A program made the position numbers and the translations under genes. From NCBI GenBank assembly GCA_900549995.1, contig URQQ01000003.1, positions 1 to 64,000 of the forward strand: a DNA stretch of 64,000 nt, given 5' to 3'. The notes under the pieces were generated by a model. It did not search any database. It saw only the letters and a list, made by a program, of their open reading frames with translations, and was not told where the DNA came from. Numbering within the stretch: position 1 is the first letter of the stretch; every line of letters begins with the position of its first letter. The stretch is from an uncultured Lachnospiraceae bacterium (GTDB lineage: Bacteria > Bacillota > Clostridia > Lachnospirales > Lachnospiraceae). Below are positions 26,738 to 35,827 of the stretch, one piece after another.

Positions 26738-27340
26738 TTAAGGTTTCAATGCAGTTACCGGTTCCCCTGGACGTATGATTTTCTTTACCCATTCCTTCTT
26801 TATCTCCCAGATATTTCCACATACATTAAAAATCGTCCAGTTATCAATCTCGAACACTCTCTTCCAGCTTTCAATAATGCGTTTCTCCTCTTCTGGATAC
26901 TGCCCTTTATACCGTCCCTCAAAAAATTCAAAACGGCTCCGGAATCCTTTTTCTTTTATATACTGCCGGTAGTTCTTATCGTCTTCCTCGTCTTTTGGAA
27001 GGTAAATACGGTTCAGAACATAATCCCATTTTACCTCATCAAAATACACTACCTTTTCTTTTGGCACCTCCAGAACGTATACAACGGTACCAGGTATTGG
27101 TTTCAGGCAGTTTTCTGCGCTGATGGAACACCAGATGGATGCCTCCGCATACTCCGGCCTCGGCACACGCTTTTCAGCCTCCTTCGTAAACCAGCTGTAA
27201 CTCTCCATAAATAAGGGCGCAATATTTCCAAAATGTAACTCTACATAAACCCTGCGGTTTAAAATACGTCCCTCCCGTTCCAGTTCCAGCAATGTCTTGT
27301 CGTTTTGTCTTGTATATAATATTACTGTCTCATTCTCCAT
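26738..27340 (-). CDS. DUF3841 domain protein
   Basis: A 200-residue soluble protein that opens METVILYTRQ-like (MENETVILYTRQN) and contains ASIWCSIS, VYVLEVPKEKVVYFDEVKWDYVLNRIY spread over residues 85-115, and a C-terminal tryptophan-rich part. I recognise this layout as the DUF3841 family, for which no function is established. AGAAGGTGA precedes the ATG. The binding-protein gene follows 36 bases downstream on the same strand, so they might be co-transcribed, but a functional link is not evident. Confidence 0.75.
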   Translation of the reverse strand: MENETVILYTRQNDKTLLELEREGRILNRRVYVELHFGNIAPLFMESYSWFTKEAEKRVPRPEYAEASIWCSISAENCLKPIPGTVVYVLEVPKEKVVYFDEVKWDYVLNRIYLPKDEEDDKNYRQYIKEKGFRSRFEFFEGRYKGQYPEEEKRIIESWKRVFEIDNWTIFNVCGNIWEIKKEWVKKIIRPGEPVTALKP

Positions 27341-27385
27341 AATCTCACCTTCTGTTTTTCGCCCATCCGCTTTCTATTTCTTCTC

Positions 27386-27413
27386 ATTATATAATATACC
27401 GCCTCAAATCAAA
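27386..27413 (-). promoter_or_regulatory. Possible promoter of the DUF3841 gene
   Basis: On the minus strand, TTTGAT (27408-27413) and TATAAT (27386-27391) with a 16-base spacer. The -10 is perfect and the -35 moderate. Confidence 0.5.
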
Positions 27414-27470
27414 AGCTTTATTACGAAAAAAATGCCTGGAATACTGTTCTTTGTTTTATTGATATGACTT

Positions 27471-27499
27471 TTGATTTCCTGCTCCTTTTTTGATATACT
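27471..27499 (+). promoter_or_regulatory. Promoter of the YesN-YesM-pseudoATPase operon
   Basis: TTGATT (27471-27476) and TATACT (27494-27499) are 17 bases apart, and TGA directly before the -10 adds an extended -10. The first start codon is 28 bases downstream. Confidence 0.65.
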
Positions 27500-27527
27500 A
27501 TTGATAACCAAATATAAGGAGGCGCAT

Positions 27528-29117
27528 ATGTTTACTGTACTGTTAGCAGATGATGAAATAAACATTCTGAATTTATTAGAAAAACTGATTGACTGGAACT
27601 CCCTGAACATAAAAGTAATCGGAAAATGTCAGACCGGAACAGAAACCTACAATGCCATCATTGCCCAAAACCCGGACATTGTTATCATTGATATTAAGAT
27701 GCCGGGGTTATCCGGCTTAGATGTCGTAAAACAGATCCAGGAAGAGGGACTCTCCCCTAATTTTATTCTGATCAGCGGACATAAACAATTTGAATATGCA
27801 CGTTCCGCAATCCAATATGGTGTCGAAAATTATCTGGTGAAGCCAATAAATAAAGATGAGTTAACCGACAATCTGACCCAGATCATCCACAGAATCGAAA
27901 AAGAGCAATCCAGCAACGATTATAAAGTAATGCTGGAAAAACAGATACAGACAAATATTGCCCTCTCCAGAGAGCAGTTTTTAAAAATGTTGTTCTTGTC
28001 CCCTGACCTGCAGGCACAGAAACCTCTGGAAGAAATTAACCGCCACTATGGCTTTCATTTTGCCTACAATTTCTATAGGATTATCTCCATAAAACCAGAT
28101 ACCAAAGAACCGTTTACACTACCGCAGTATCAGATTCTTTTAAAGCAGATTTATGAATTTGCAGTCCTAAAATTTGAAAATTGTCCCCAGGAAATCCATG
28201 GCATTATGGACTCTGATGAGATTATTTTTTTAATCAATTATGATTCCGAAAATGATCTCGCCTGCTCCCTTGTTTCCATCTTTGACATGCTTAAAAATAA
28301 ATTCTACAGTTACTGCTATATAACCATGGGTATTTCCTCCAAATCAACAGAACTGTTTCAGACATCTTTTCAGGAGGCACACATCGCTGTCGTAAGCCGT
28401 ATTACGCTCGGAAAGCATCGGATGATTGACTACAACGGCTTATCCCGATTTAAAATGAAACTGAATAAATCCCACTATTTAGACCAGTTTGGAACTTATA
28501 TAGATACACTGAACATTTCCAGTATTGAAAAAGCATTTTCACAGATATCACAGGAAATCTCAGATGAATCCATAAGTCCCAGCTCTATTCTGGATCTGTT
28601 CATAAGTCTTCTCGATCTTTTAGAAGAGCATCTGACGGATTTATACCGGAAAGCTGAAACAGAATTTCTGTTCCAGAAGAAACACTACATGACTCAGATT
28701 CACAATTCAGCCACAAAGGAGGAACTTGTCCATACTATGAAGCGTCTCATGATTAAGGAAATTACAGCTTATGAGAAACTTCAGTATAACAAGGACAGCC
28801 GGTATGTCAGCCTGGCAAAGCAGTATATATACGATCATATTGATCAGAATATCTCTCTGAACGATGTTGCCGACATGCTGTTTATCAATTCCTCTTATTT
28901 CAGCGCCCTCTTTAAAAGAGAGACCGGGGAAACTTTCAGCAACTATATCACGAACACAAGAATTAAACGCTCCAAAGAACTGCTCCGGGACTTGAAATAC
29001 TCTATCTCAGACGTCAGCAACATGGTAGGCTATCAGGATGCCCGGTATTTCAGCAAAGTCTTCCAGAAATCGGTGGGAATCAAGCCTTCTGAATTCCGCA
29101 GACTCTATCTTAACTGA
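27528..29117 (+). CDS. YesN-type response regulator (receiver + AraC DNA-binding domain)
   Basis: A 529-residue regulator. The receiver domain (1-120) has D9/E10, the phospho-acceptor D55 in VIIDIKMPG and K in VKPINK. A middle region of about 280 residues links to a C-terminal AraC-type double helix-turn-helix (about 425-525: ISLNDVADMLFINSSYFSALF and a second helix in ISDVSNMVGYQDARYFSKVF). AAGGAGG stands before the ATG at 27528. It is followed after 11 bases by its kinase. Such regulators usually activate sugar uptake operons; the sugar operon at 31600-40463, which converges on this one, is the best candidate target. Confidence 0.92.
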   Translation: MFTVLLADDEINILNLLEKLIDWNSLNIKVIGKCQTGTETYNAIIAQNPDIVIIDIKMPGLSGLDVVKQIQEEGLSPNFILISGHKQFEYARSAIQYGVENYLVKPINKDELTDNLTQIIHRIEKEQSSNDYKVMLEKQIQTNIALSREQFLKMLFLSPDLQAQKPLEEINRHYGFHFAYNFYRIISIKPDTKEPFTLPQYQILLKQIYEFAVLKFENCPQEIHGIMDSDEIIFLINYDSENDLACSLVSIFDMLKNKFYSYCYITMGISSKSTELFQTSFQEAHIAVVSRITLGKHRMIDYNGLSRFKMKLNKSHYLDQFGTYIDTLNISSIEKAFSQISQEISDESISPSSILDLFISLLDLLEEHLTDLYRKAETEFLFQKKHYMTQIHNSATKEELVHTMKRLMIKEITAYEKLQYNKDSRYVSLAKQYIYDHIDQNISLNDVADMLFINSSYFSALFKRETGETFSNYITNTRIKRSKELLRDLKYSISDVSNMVGYQDARYFSKVFQKSVGIKPSEFRRLYLN

Positions 29118-29128
29118 GGTATTTCGCC

Positions 29129-30106
29129 ATGAATAAATATTTTTTTATCGCCGGATCCTTATATAAAAAATTAATCACTCTCCTCATAATAAACGGTATC
29201 TGCCTCGGACTGTTTCTTTTGATGCCCTCTTTAAAAATCCGGGTATTATGTATACTTTTTATTGCCCTGACATATGTTCTGACAATCCTGCTGGTTGTCA
29301 TTCCTTTGTACAAACTACATCTTTTTTTCAAAAACCCGAACGCAGTCTCCGAAAGAAGACTGCCTTCCGGCAATGAGGATTTTCGTCAGATCAACGCGTT
29401 TCTCCAGGTTTCCCAGGAAAAAACTCATACCATCGAGAGTGCACTTTCAGACCACAATATTGATTATCTGTCCAAACAGATTAATTCCCATTTTTTCTAC
29501 AATACGCTGGATTCCATCCGCGGAAGAGCTTTTTGTGACGGTGCTTACTTTGTAGCCGATATGATCGAAGCCTTATCCTCCTTCTTCCGCTACAGTATCT
29601 CCAGAAAAGGAAATATCGTCTCTGTGCAGGATGAACTGCAGAACCTGAATTCTTATATGAAAATACAGATGTTCCGTTTTGGAAACCGTATCCGTTATGA
29701 GGTGTCTCTTTACTCAGACAATATAAAACTTTATCAGATACCCAAATTAACATTACAGCCAATCGTTGAAAATTCAATTATCCATGGAATTGAAAGTTAT
29801 GAAAGCGGAGGCCTGATTTCCGTCAGTATGTTTGAAACCGATTCCACCATCGTAATCCATGTGAAGGACAACGGGATCGGCATCCCGAAGGATAAGCTTG
29901 ATCAGATGAATCAGAATTTTGAAAATAACTATTTTGAGAGCCCGGAACTTCAAAAAACTCATTTAAACATTGCCATGAGCAACATCAATAACCGGATCTG
30001 CCTCCTCTACGGCAAAAAGTTCCATCTTCACATATTCAGTACCAAAAATCTCGGAACTGATGTACAGATTACACTGCCTAAGATTTTAAAGGAAAGAGAG
30101 ATTTAA
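29129..30106 (+). CDS. YesM/LytS-type sensor histidine kinase without an outer domain
   Basis: A 325-residue kinase of the His_kinase family. Two spans (about residues 14-32 and 37-60) are joined by only a few residues, so there is no extracellular sensor domain, unlike the usual YesM with a large outer Cache domain. H121 lies in KQINSHFFYNTLDSI (the usual QINPHFLYNTL), the N box is TLQPIVENSIIHG, and the ATP lid contains DNGIGIPKDKL. It is 11 bases after the response regulator gene and 4 bases before the pseudo-ATPase gene. The signal must come through the membrane spans or a partner protein. Confidence 0.9.
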   Translation: MNKYFFIAGSLYKKLITLLIINGICLGLFLLMPSLKIRVLCILFIALTYVLTILLVVIPLYKLHLFFKNPNAVSERRLPSGNEDFRQINAFLQVSQEKTHTIESALSDHNIDYLSKQINSHFFYNTLDSIRGRAFCDGAYFVADMIEALSSFFRYSISRKGNIVSVQDELQNLNSYMKIQMFRFGNRIRYEVSLYSDNIKLYQIPKLTLQPIVENSIIHGIESYESGGLISVSMFETDSTIVIHVKDNGIGIPKDKLDQMNQNFENNYFESPELQKTHLNIAMSNINNRICLLYGKKFHLHIFSTKNLGTDVQITLPKILKEREI

Positions 30107-30110
30107 AAAT

Positions 30111-31541
30111 ATGAAAGAACATCTGCTCGAAATTGAGAACCTGTACTGGGGAAGTTTTGACAGCCCCGGCCCCTCTTTGAATATCTCGATATATAAAAAC
30201 GAACTCGTCTCCATATGCAGTTCGTCTTCTCTTTGTGTGGATTCCGTCAAAGATGCATATAAAAACCATCAGTTAAACGGAATCCTTGCCTTTGAGAACC
30301 AGAAAGCTGTACCGCTCTCAAAAGGCATGCCGCTTTCATATGTCCACAGTATCTCAAAGAGCGCCCATCTCGTTGAGTCCCTCTCCATAACAGACAATAT
30401 TTTTTCGCTTCGGAAATGTTCCTTTCCACATATACTTTATAACACCAGACATGCCAAAATCGCGGCGGCAGATCTGATGCAGGAACTCAAACTTCCCATT
30501 GACATCAACACTCCCGTCTCCCAGCTTACGCTGGCAGAACATCATTTACTGCTTCTGGCAAAAGCATTTGTCCATTCCGCAAAGCTCATTATTCTGGACA
30601 ACATCGTCGAATATTATACGCTGGCAGAATTGCATCTGTTTCTCGGCTTTATCAGGCGGCTCCAAAACCGGGGATTTACTTTTTTGACATTTACAAACGG
30701 CCCCTCCCTGCTTACCCAGGCATCGGACCGGATCTTCGTGACCCAAAATCATGAGATTACCAATATCTTATACCGTACAGAATACAGTGACAGGCGGCTG
30801 GCATCCATGATGCTTGGAGGTGATCCTCATCTCTCTGCTGATAAAGAATCTTATCTTAAGGAAGATATCCTCCTGTCCATGGACTGGTCTGCATTATTTC
30901 AAGGGCTTCCGCAGATTCATCTGCACCGCCAGGAATGTTTCTGTGTGTTTAATGTCAATGGTTCCAACATTACAGATTTATATGATACATTCACCAAAGA
31001 TTTTCCCTATACGCTGGACGGCTCACAGTGTACATGCTATTCCTCTGCAGTGAAAAACGGACTCGCCCCCATCGCTGTTTCAAAACTTGAGGATTACTTT
31101 TTCCCGCACCTTAAGCTGGAGGAGAATCTTACACTTCCAATCCTTCACAAAATCAGCACTGCAGGTGTGATAAATAAAAAGCTTATGAATTATTGGTCCA
31201 AATCCTCCCGTGAAAAACTGTATCCCAATGACGGCAGCGGAGCTGAAAATCTCCTGAAAACAATCCTTTTGCGGTGGCAGCTGACCAATCCCAAAATAAT
31301 GCTTTTATCTGATTTAAATATTTCGGATACAAGCCGCCCGGAAATATATCCGATACTAAATGATATCAATAAATCAGGTGCTGCTCTCATCATTCTTTCC
31401 TCTAACCTTTACGACTGCCTGTATTTTTCTGATACTTTACTTGTGATCAAAGATTCCGATAATTTCAGGCTTTTTTATAAATCTGATCCCTCATTTACAC
31501 TCGATGTAAAATCCTATCTGTACAGTAAAACGGAACAATAA
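30111..31541 (+). CDS. Catalytically eroded RbsA-like tandem ABC ATPase, probable sensor subunit
   Basis: A 476-residue protein whose length and order of elements follow sugar ATPases of the RbsA/MglA type, but whose ATP sites are lost. Where Walker A (GENGAGKST) is expected there is ICSSSSLCVDS (about residues 35-45). The first signature reads VSQLTLAEHH instead of LSxGQQQ; Walker B keeps D163 but the catalytic Glu is N164 (IILDNI). In the second half, DEPT is replaced by LSDLNI. Flanking helices match well (ILSSNLYDCLYFSDTLLVI for the usual ISSEL...SDRILVM). It is co-transcribed with the YesN/YesM pair. I infer a non-hydrolysing regulator that docks on a sugar permease and informs the kinase. 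Confidence 0.8.
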   Translation: MKEHLLEIENLYWGSFDSPGPSLNISIYKNELVSICSSSSLCVDSVKDAYKNHQLNGILAFENQKAVPLSKGMPLSYVHSISKSAHLVESLSITDNIFSLRKCSFPHILYNTRHAKIAAADLMQELKLPIDINTPVSQLTLAEHHLLLLAKAFVHSAKLIILDNIVEYYTLAELHLFLGFIRRLQNRGFTFLTFTNGPSLLTQASDRIFVTQNHEITNILYRTEYSDRRLASMMLGGDPHLSADKESYLKEDILLSMDWSALFQGLPQIHLHRQECFCVFNVNGSNITDLYDTFTKDFPYTLDGSQCTCYSSAVKNGLAPIAVSKLEDYFFPHLKLEENLTLPILHKISTAGVINKKLMNYWSKSSREKLYPNDGSGAENLLKTILLRWQLTNPKIMLLSDLNISDTSRPEIYPILNDINKSGAALIILSSNLYDCLYFSDTLLVIKDSDNFRLFYKSDPSFTLDVKSYLYSKTEQ

Positions 31542-31545
31542 AAAC

Positions 31546-31585
31546 AAGAAGCCTTCCTTCTGAAAAATCAGCCGGACGGCTTCTT
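31546..31585. terminator. Bidirectional terminator between sensor and sugar operons
   Basis: AAGAAGCC and GGCTTCTT form an 8-bp stem, with an inner GG/CC extension, around a 24-base spacer. It separates the two convergent operons and is A/T-flanked on both sides. Confidence 0.75.
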
Positions 31586-31599
31586 TACATACGATAACT

Positions 31600-33162
31600 C
31601 TACAGCTCAAGTTCTGCTGTTATGTTTTCAAGTTCTTTATAATCCTCACACAGATGGTCTCTCATTTTGATAAATAGCGGATAAAGTTCCCGGTAGATTC
31701 TGCTCCAGGCCGGAACAGGCTCGATCATTTCCTCCTTGCATTTAAATACTTCGTAGGCCTCCTGTATATTGTTGTAAATTCCGGCCGCGCACCCCGCAAG
31801 CATCGCCCCTCCCTTCGGAGCCCCGCTTAATGTCTGCGCCACATAAACCGGCAGATCCAGTACGGATGCCTTGATCTTCAGCCACTCACGGCTGTTGGCA
31901 CATCCTCCTGCAATCTTCAGGTACTTTGTATCTGCGCCTTCCTTTTCTGCCTCCATACAGATTTCCTTTAAAGCATACGCATTTCCCTCGTAGACAGCCC
32001 GCAGCATTTCTGCCCTTGTTGTAAGCGCAGTTGCCCCCAGATACATTCCACGGATGGAATTGCTCCAAAGCGGTGCCCGTTCTCCCATGATATATGGATA
32101 AAAATACAGTCCCCCACACCCTGCCGGTGAATGATGCACCATCTCTTCGTAGACATCATAGATTGATTTTCCCGGCTGCGAACGCAGGGATTGTCTCTCC
32201 TGCTCCTCTCCCATAACATTCCGAAACCAGCGCACCGTATCTCCTGATGAATTTGTCGGGCCAAAAAGAAGATATGGTACTTCCTCCGTTTTCGTGATAG
32301 GTGAAAAAGATAAAAGCCTGGACCCCGCCGATGGCAGGGTTCTTGACGCGAAAAAATTGTTGCTCGAAGTCCCTGTAATTTCAGCTGCCTCTCCCTGTCT
32401 GTATATTCCGATTTCCAGCAGTGCCAGTGCAGAATCCACCCCGCTCACCAGTACAGGTGTTCCTTCTCTTAATCCGGTCTGTTCCGCCGCTTTTTTCGTA
32501 ACTGTTCCCAGTATTTTCTGTGCCTCTTCCACCGGAGGCATTAATTGGGCAAGCGGTATGCCAATGGCCTTTGACAGCCCCTCAGACCAGCATCTTTTAT
32601 GAATATCATAACACAACGTCATTTCCGCCTGGCATTCATCCATTGCAATCTGGCCTGTCAGTTTATAATTGAGGTACGTGTTGGCCTTTACAATATGCCG
32701 TGTCCTCTCATACAAGTCTGGCTGATGTTTTTTAAACCAGATAATATTGGTAATCTGATAATATGGATCTGCATAAGCACCAAATTCTGCCTTTATTCTT
32801 TCTCTCCCATATTTTTCTTCCATCCATCTCGTTTCTGCTGCAGCCCTTCTGTCCATCCAGATATGTGCCCGGCAGAGCGGATTCCCGTCTCCGTCAAGCG
32901 GAAGCATCGCCATTCCCTGAGAGCTCACACTCACTGCAGCAATTTCAGCGTCCTGAAAGGATGCCTGCCCTAATGCCTGGCGGATAGACTTCACTGTATC
33001 ATTCCACCAGACATCAGCATCCTGTTCTGCCCAGTTATAATGCTCGGAAACAGTCCGGTAAGACCCGGCCTCACCTTTCGCAACGCACCTGCCGTTCTCG
33101 GAAAATAACATGGCTTTTACATTCGTCGTCCCAAGATCCACACCCAATACATATTTCTCCAT
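31600..33162 (-). CDS. FGGY-family carbohydrate kinase
   Basis: A 520-residue sugar kinase. The N-terminal phosphate loop is GVDLGTTNVKAMLF, the mid-protein LVSGVDSALALLEIG carries the likely catalytic Asp, and the C-terminal domain has GGCANSREWLKIKASVLDLPV and GAPKGGAMLAG. FGGY kinases phosphorylate the terminal hydroxyl of ketoses or polyols such as xylulose, rhamnulose or gluconate. Here it is the last gene of the sugar operon, after a RhaD-type aldolase and a DHA kinase, so its product is probably the ketose 1-phosphate that the aldolase splits. No sugar isomerase gene is present, so the entering sugar may already be a ketose. Confidence 0.88.
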   Translation of the reverse strand: MEKYVLGVDLGTTNVKAMLFSENGRCVAKGEAGSYRTVSEHYNWAEQDADVWWNDTVKSIRQALGQASFQDAEIAAVSVSSQGMAMLPLDGDGNPLCRAHIWMDRRAAAETRWMEEKYGRERIKAEFGAYADPYYQITNIIWFKKHQPDLYERTRHIVKANTYLNYKLTGQIAMDECQAEMTLCYDIHKRCWSEGLSKAIGIPLAQLMPPVEEAQKILGTVTKKAAEQTGLREGTPVLVSGVDSALALLEIGIYRQGEAAEITGTSSNNFFASRTLPSAGSRLLSFSPITKTEEVPYLLFGPTNSSGDTVRWFRNVMGEEQERQSLRSQPGKSIYDVYEEMVHHSPAGCGGLYFYPYIMGERAPLWSNSIRGMYLGATALTTRAEMLRAVYEGNAYALKEICMEAEKEGADTKYLKIAGGCANSREWLKIKASVLDLPVYVAQTLSGAPKGGAMLAGCAAGIYNNIQEAYEVFKCKEEMIEPVPAWSRIYRELYPLFIKMRDHLCEDYKELENITAELEL

Positions 33163-33197
33163 CTATTCTCCGGCTCCTCTCGCATAAAACTTCTTAA

Positions 33198-34955
33198 TTA
33201 TGATGCACCATATTCCATAAAATCTGCAACCGCAGTGAAAATAACACCCAGTGCGTATGCGCCGGCGTCCGGGTACCCCAGGCTCCTCTCTCCTACAGTT
33301 CCTGCACGTCCCATCCTGGCAACAATTTCCCTGGTCTTCTCCGCTCCTGTGACCGCCGCTTTGGCTCCATCCTTTAAGGCCTGCTTCCAGGATTCCCCGC
33401 ACTCTGCAGCTTTCTCAACTGCTGCAGCGCATGGGACAAGCGCGTCAATGAGTGTTTTATCTCCGACAACAGCACCCCTTCCAAAAGCGCGCTCTCCTGT
33501 GATCTGGATTCCCGTGACAGCGGCCCCAAGAATCTGCGCAAATTCCATAATTGTAAGGCATTCCTTTTCTCCGGAGGAAAGAGCCGCATACCGGAAAGCA
33601 GATCCCCACACAGGACCGGACGCACCGCCGCAGTTTTCCATGATGATCATAGAACAGGAAAGCAAAAATTCTTTGACAGAAGAAGTGTGTTCCCTGATCA
33701 GGTCGCTCCACTCCCGTTTTACTTCCCTGAATCCTTTTGCGATACTCATCCCAAAATCGCCGTCACCGGCATAAGAATCCAGCTTACAGAACTCTTTTTC
33801 ATTTTCCAGAATGCACCGGCACATTTCAGATACCATAGCGGCAATATTCAAAACAGTCAGACTGTTCCCTGCAATCACTCTCCATGATAACTCACATTGC
33901 ATCTGACCCAAAAGACTGCTTTTCTTTTCCGCAAGGGGCATAAACGGTGACATTTCCACAGGCCCGTCCACCCTGAAATGTGGTGCAAAACTTGGCATGT
34001 CAATATATTTCTTCAGCTCATCGTCAACCTTCATCAACGAAACCGAACATCCCAGCATATCGATACTTGTCATGTAATTGCCGGCAAATTCCCTGTACAC
34101 GCGTATATTTTTATCAGCCAGCAGCCGATTGACCGCATAATTCATGATGTATAGTTCCTGCAGTGGTGTAGAGCCAAATCCGTTCACGAGCAGTACCACT
34201 TCATCCCCGGGGATAAGGTTCAGCTCTTCCATAAGCTGTGGGATCATTCTGGCTGCAAGTTGATCCGCACTTAAGATCGGTTCTCTGCTTCTTCCCGGCT
34301 CTCCATGGATTCCCACTCCATATTCGATCTCCTGCTCTCCCAGTTCAAATGTAGGGACCCCGGCTGCCGGCACCGTACAGGAACTGTATCCTGCACCAAT
34401 GGTACGTACACTGTCCGCCGCTTTCTGGGCGATTCGTTTCACTTCTTTCAGATCAAGGCCGCATTCCGCTGCTGCCCCGGCTGCTTTATGTACAAGAACA
34501 GTTCCTGCCACGCCTCTTCTTCCTACCGTATATAAACTGTCGACCACAGCAATATCATCTTCTACCTTCACAAAATCAACCTGAATCCCCTCTTCTTCTG
34601 CCATCACTGCAGCATTGGTAAAATTCATGATATCACCGCTGTAATTTTTAACAATCAGAAGTGTTCCTTTATCACCTGCTGTTTCTTTGATTCCCTGATA
34701 TACCTGAATCTGGGATGGTGACGCAAAGACATCTCCGCAGACAGCGGCATCAAGCATTCCTTCTCCCACATAGCCTGCATGTGCTGGTTCATGGCCGCTT
34801 CCGCCGCCGCTTATCAGTATCACCTTATCCCGTTTCAATTCTTTTCTTCTGATGATTTTATATTTTTGATTCAATACCACATCCGGATTGGCATGTGCAA
34901 TGCCACTGCACATTTCTAAAACAACCTTTTCCGGTGCATTGATCAGTTTTTTCAT
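33198..34955 (-). CDS. Fused dihydroxyacetone kinase (DhaK-DhaL type)
   Basis: A 585-residue single-chain kinase. The DhaK half has GGGSGHEPAHAGYVG near residue 50 and GVGIHGEPG near 215, whose His binds the substrate carbonyl covalently in known enzymes. The DhaL half has AGDGDFGMSIAKG (usually GDGDTG) and NCGGASGPVWGSAF for nucleotide and magnesium binding. Fusion implies an ATP-dependent enzyme, not the PTS type. I chose the ATG at 34955 because GGAGG is nine bases upstream; an ATG three codons earlier touches the ribosome site. In this operon it may phosphorylate DHA, glyceraldehyde or a C4 ketose such as erythrulose. Confidence 0.9.
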   Translation of the reverse strand: MKKLINAPEKVVLEMCSGIAHANPDVVLNQKYKIIRRKELKRDKVILISGGGSGHEPAHAGYVGEGMLDAAVCGDVFASPSQIQVYQGIKETAGDKGTLLIVKNYSGDIMNFTNAAVMAEEEGIQVDFVKVEDDIAVVDSLYTVGRRGVAGTVLVHKAAGAAAECGLDLKEVKRIAQKAADSVRTIGAGYSSCTVPAAGVPTFELGEQEIEYGVGIHGEPGRSREPILSADQLAARMIPQLMEELNLIPGDEVVLLVNGFGSTPLQELYIMNYAVNRLLADKNIRVYREFAGNYMTSIDMLGCSVSLMKVDDELKKYIDMPSFAPHFRVDGPVEMSPFMPLAEKKSSLLGQMQCELSWRVIAGNSLTVLNIAAMVSEMCRCILENEKEFCKLDSYAGDGDFGMSIAKGFREVKREWSDLIREHTSSVKEFLLSCSMIIMENCGGASGPVWGSAFRYAALSSGEKECLTIMEFAQILGAAVTGIQITGERAFGRGAVVGDKTLIDALVPCAAAVEKAAECGESWKQALKDGAKAAVTGAEKTREIVARMGRAGTVGERSLGYPDAGAYALGVIFTAVADFMEYGAS

Positions 34956-34984
34956 TCTTCTCATCCTCCAATCGGATTCCCATT

Positions 34985-35797
34985 TTAGAATAAAAATTTA
35001 TCCGGCAGCTTAAGATCAAACACTCTGGCCATGTCTTTAAAATCCTGAACACTTGGTGCCTGTCTTTTGACTGGACTCATCGACAGTACTTTCACTAAAA
35101 TTTCTGCACCTTTTTCCACCGTATTCATCAGGCCAAATGTATTATCAAATGTATCCCCCGCCGCAAACACTCCATGCTGTGCCCATAAGACGACATCGTA
35201 TTCCTTCATCTTCTCACATGTCAGTTCTGCGATTTTCTCTGTCCCCGGAACCATCCAGGGCAGAACTCCCAGTCCGGCCGGGAAAACCATCGCGCACTCT
35301 GGTTCCATCTCCCATAATTCTCTTGTAAAAATCTCATCCTTTAATGGAAGCACAAAGGATAACGCAATGATATTCGCAGGATGTGCATGATATACAAACC
35401 GGTATTTCCCATCTGTCGTCTCTTTTTTTACCGACTGGCACATCAGATGCGCCGGGAGCTCACTTGTAGGCTTTCCTCCATCTGCAAATCCCCATACCAT
35501 GCGGTATGCGCTCCCCTCATCATTGATTTCTATAAGGCCAAGGGCATCCTCCGGATATAACTGGGCATTTCTCATTGATTTTCCGCTCCCTGTCACGAGA
35601 AAGTAATCTCCTGCCAGATTGCCGAGTTTTTTCTCAAGAGGAATCCATTCCCTTCCTCCGTCAAGTTCCAATCCATAAAGCTCCTCTTTCTCTGCACGGT
35701 AAGTCAGGTTGCCACCATGATTCTCGTGCCATCCCTGAAGCCATCCATCACTGCACATACGAATGAATTTTTCCAAACACTCAGGCTGTCTCATCAT
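34985..35797 (-). CDS. RhaD-like class II aldolase
   Basis: A 270-residue class II (zinc) aldolase that follows rhamnulose-1-phosphate aldolase along its whole length (GWLQGWHENHGGNLTYR start, VTGSGKSMRNAQL, WGFADGGKPTSELPAH, LPWMVPGT, TFGLMNTVEKGAEILVKV). Zinc ligands would be H137, H139 (HAHPAN) and H208 (WAQHGV), with E113 as the catalytic acid. RhaD cleaves ketose 1-phosphates into DHAP and an aldehyde. No rhamnose isomerase or RhaB neighbour is present, so L-rhamnose is not assured. AAAGGAAG precedes the ATG. Confidence 0.88.
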   Translation of the reverse strand: MMRQPECLEKFIRMCSDGWLQGWHENHGGNLTYRAEKEELYGLELDGGREWIPLEKKLGNLAGDYFLVTGSGKSMRNAQLYPEDALGLIEINDEGSAYRMVWGFADGGKPTSELPAHLMCQSVKKETTDGKYRFVYHAHPANIIALSFVLPLKDEIFTRELWEMEPECAMVFPAGLGVLPWMVPGTEKIAELTCEKMKEYDVVLWAQHGVFAAGDTFDNTFGLMNTVEKGAEILVKVLSMSPVKRQAPSVQDFKDMARVFDLKLPDKFLF

Positions 35798-35827
35798 TTT
35801 TTCTTCCTTTCTCTTGTCCGCCGCTAT

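Noticed and set aside
34985..35797. L-rhamnose pathway
   Set aside because: The aldolase is RhaD-like, but rhamnose isomerase and mutarotase genes are absent and the kinase is not clearly RhaB.
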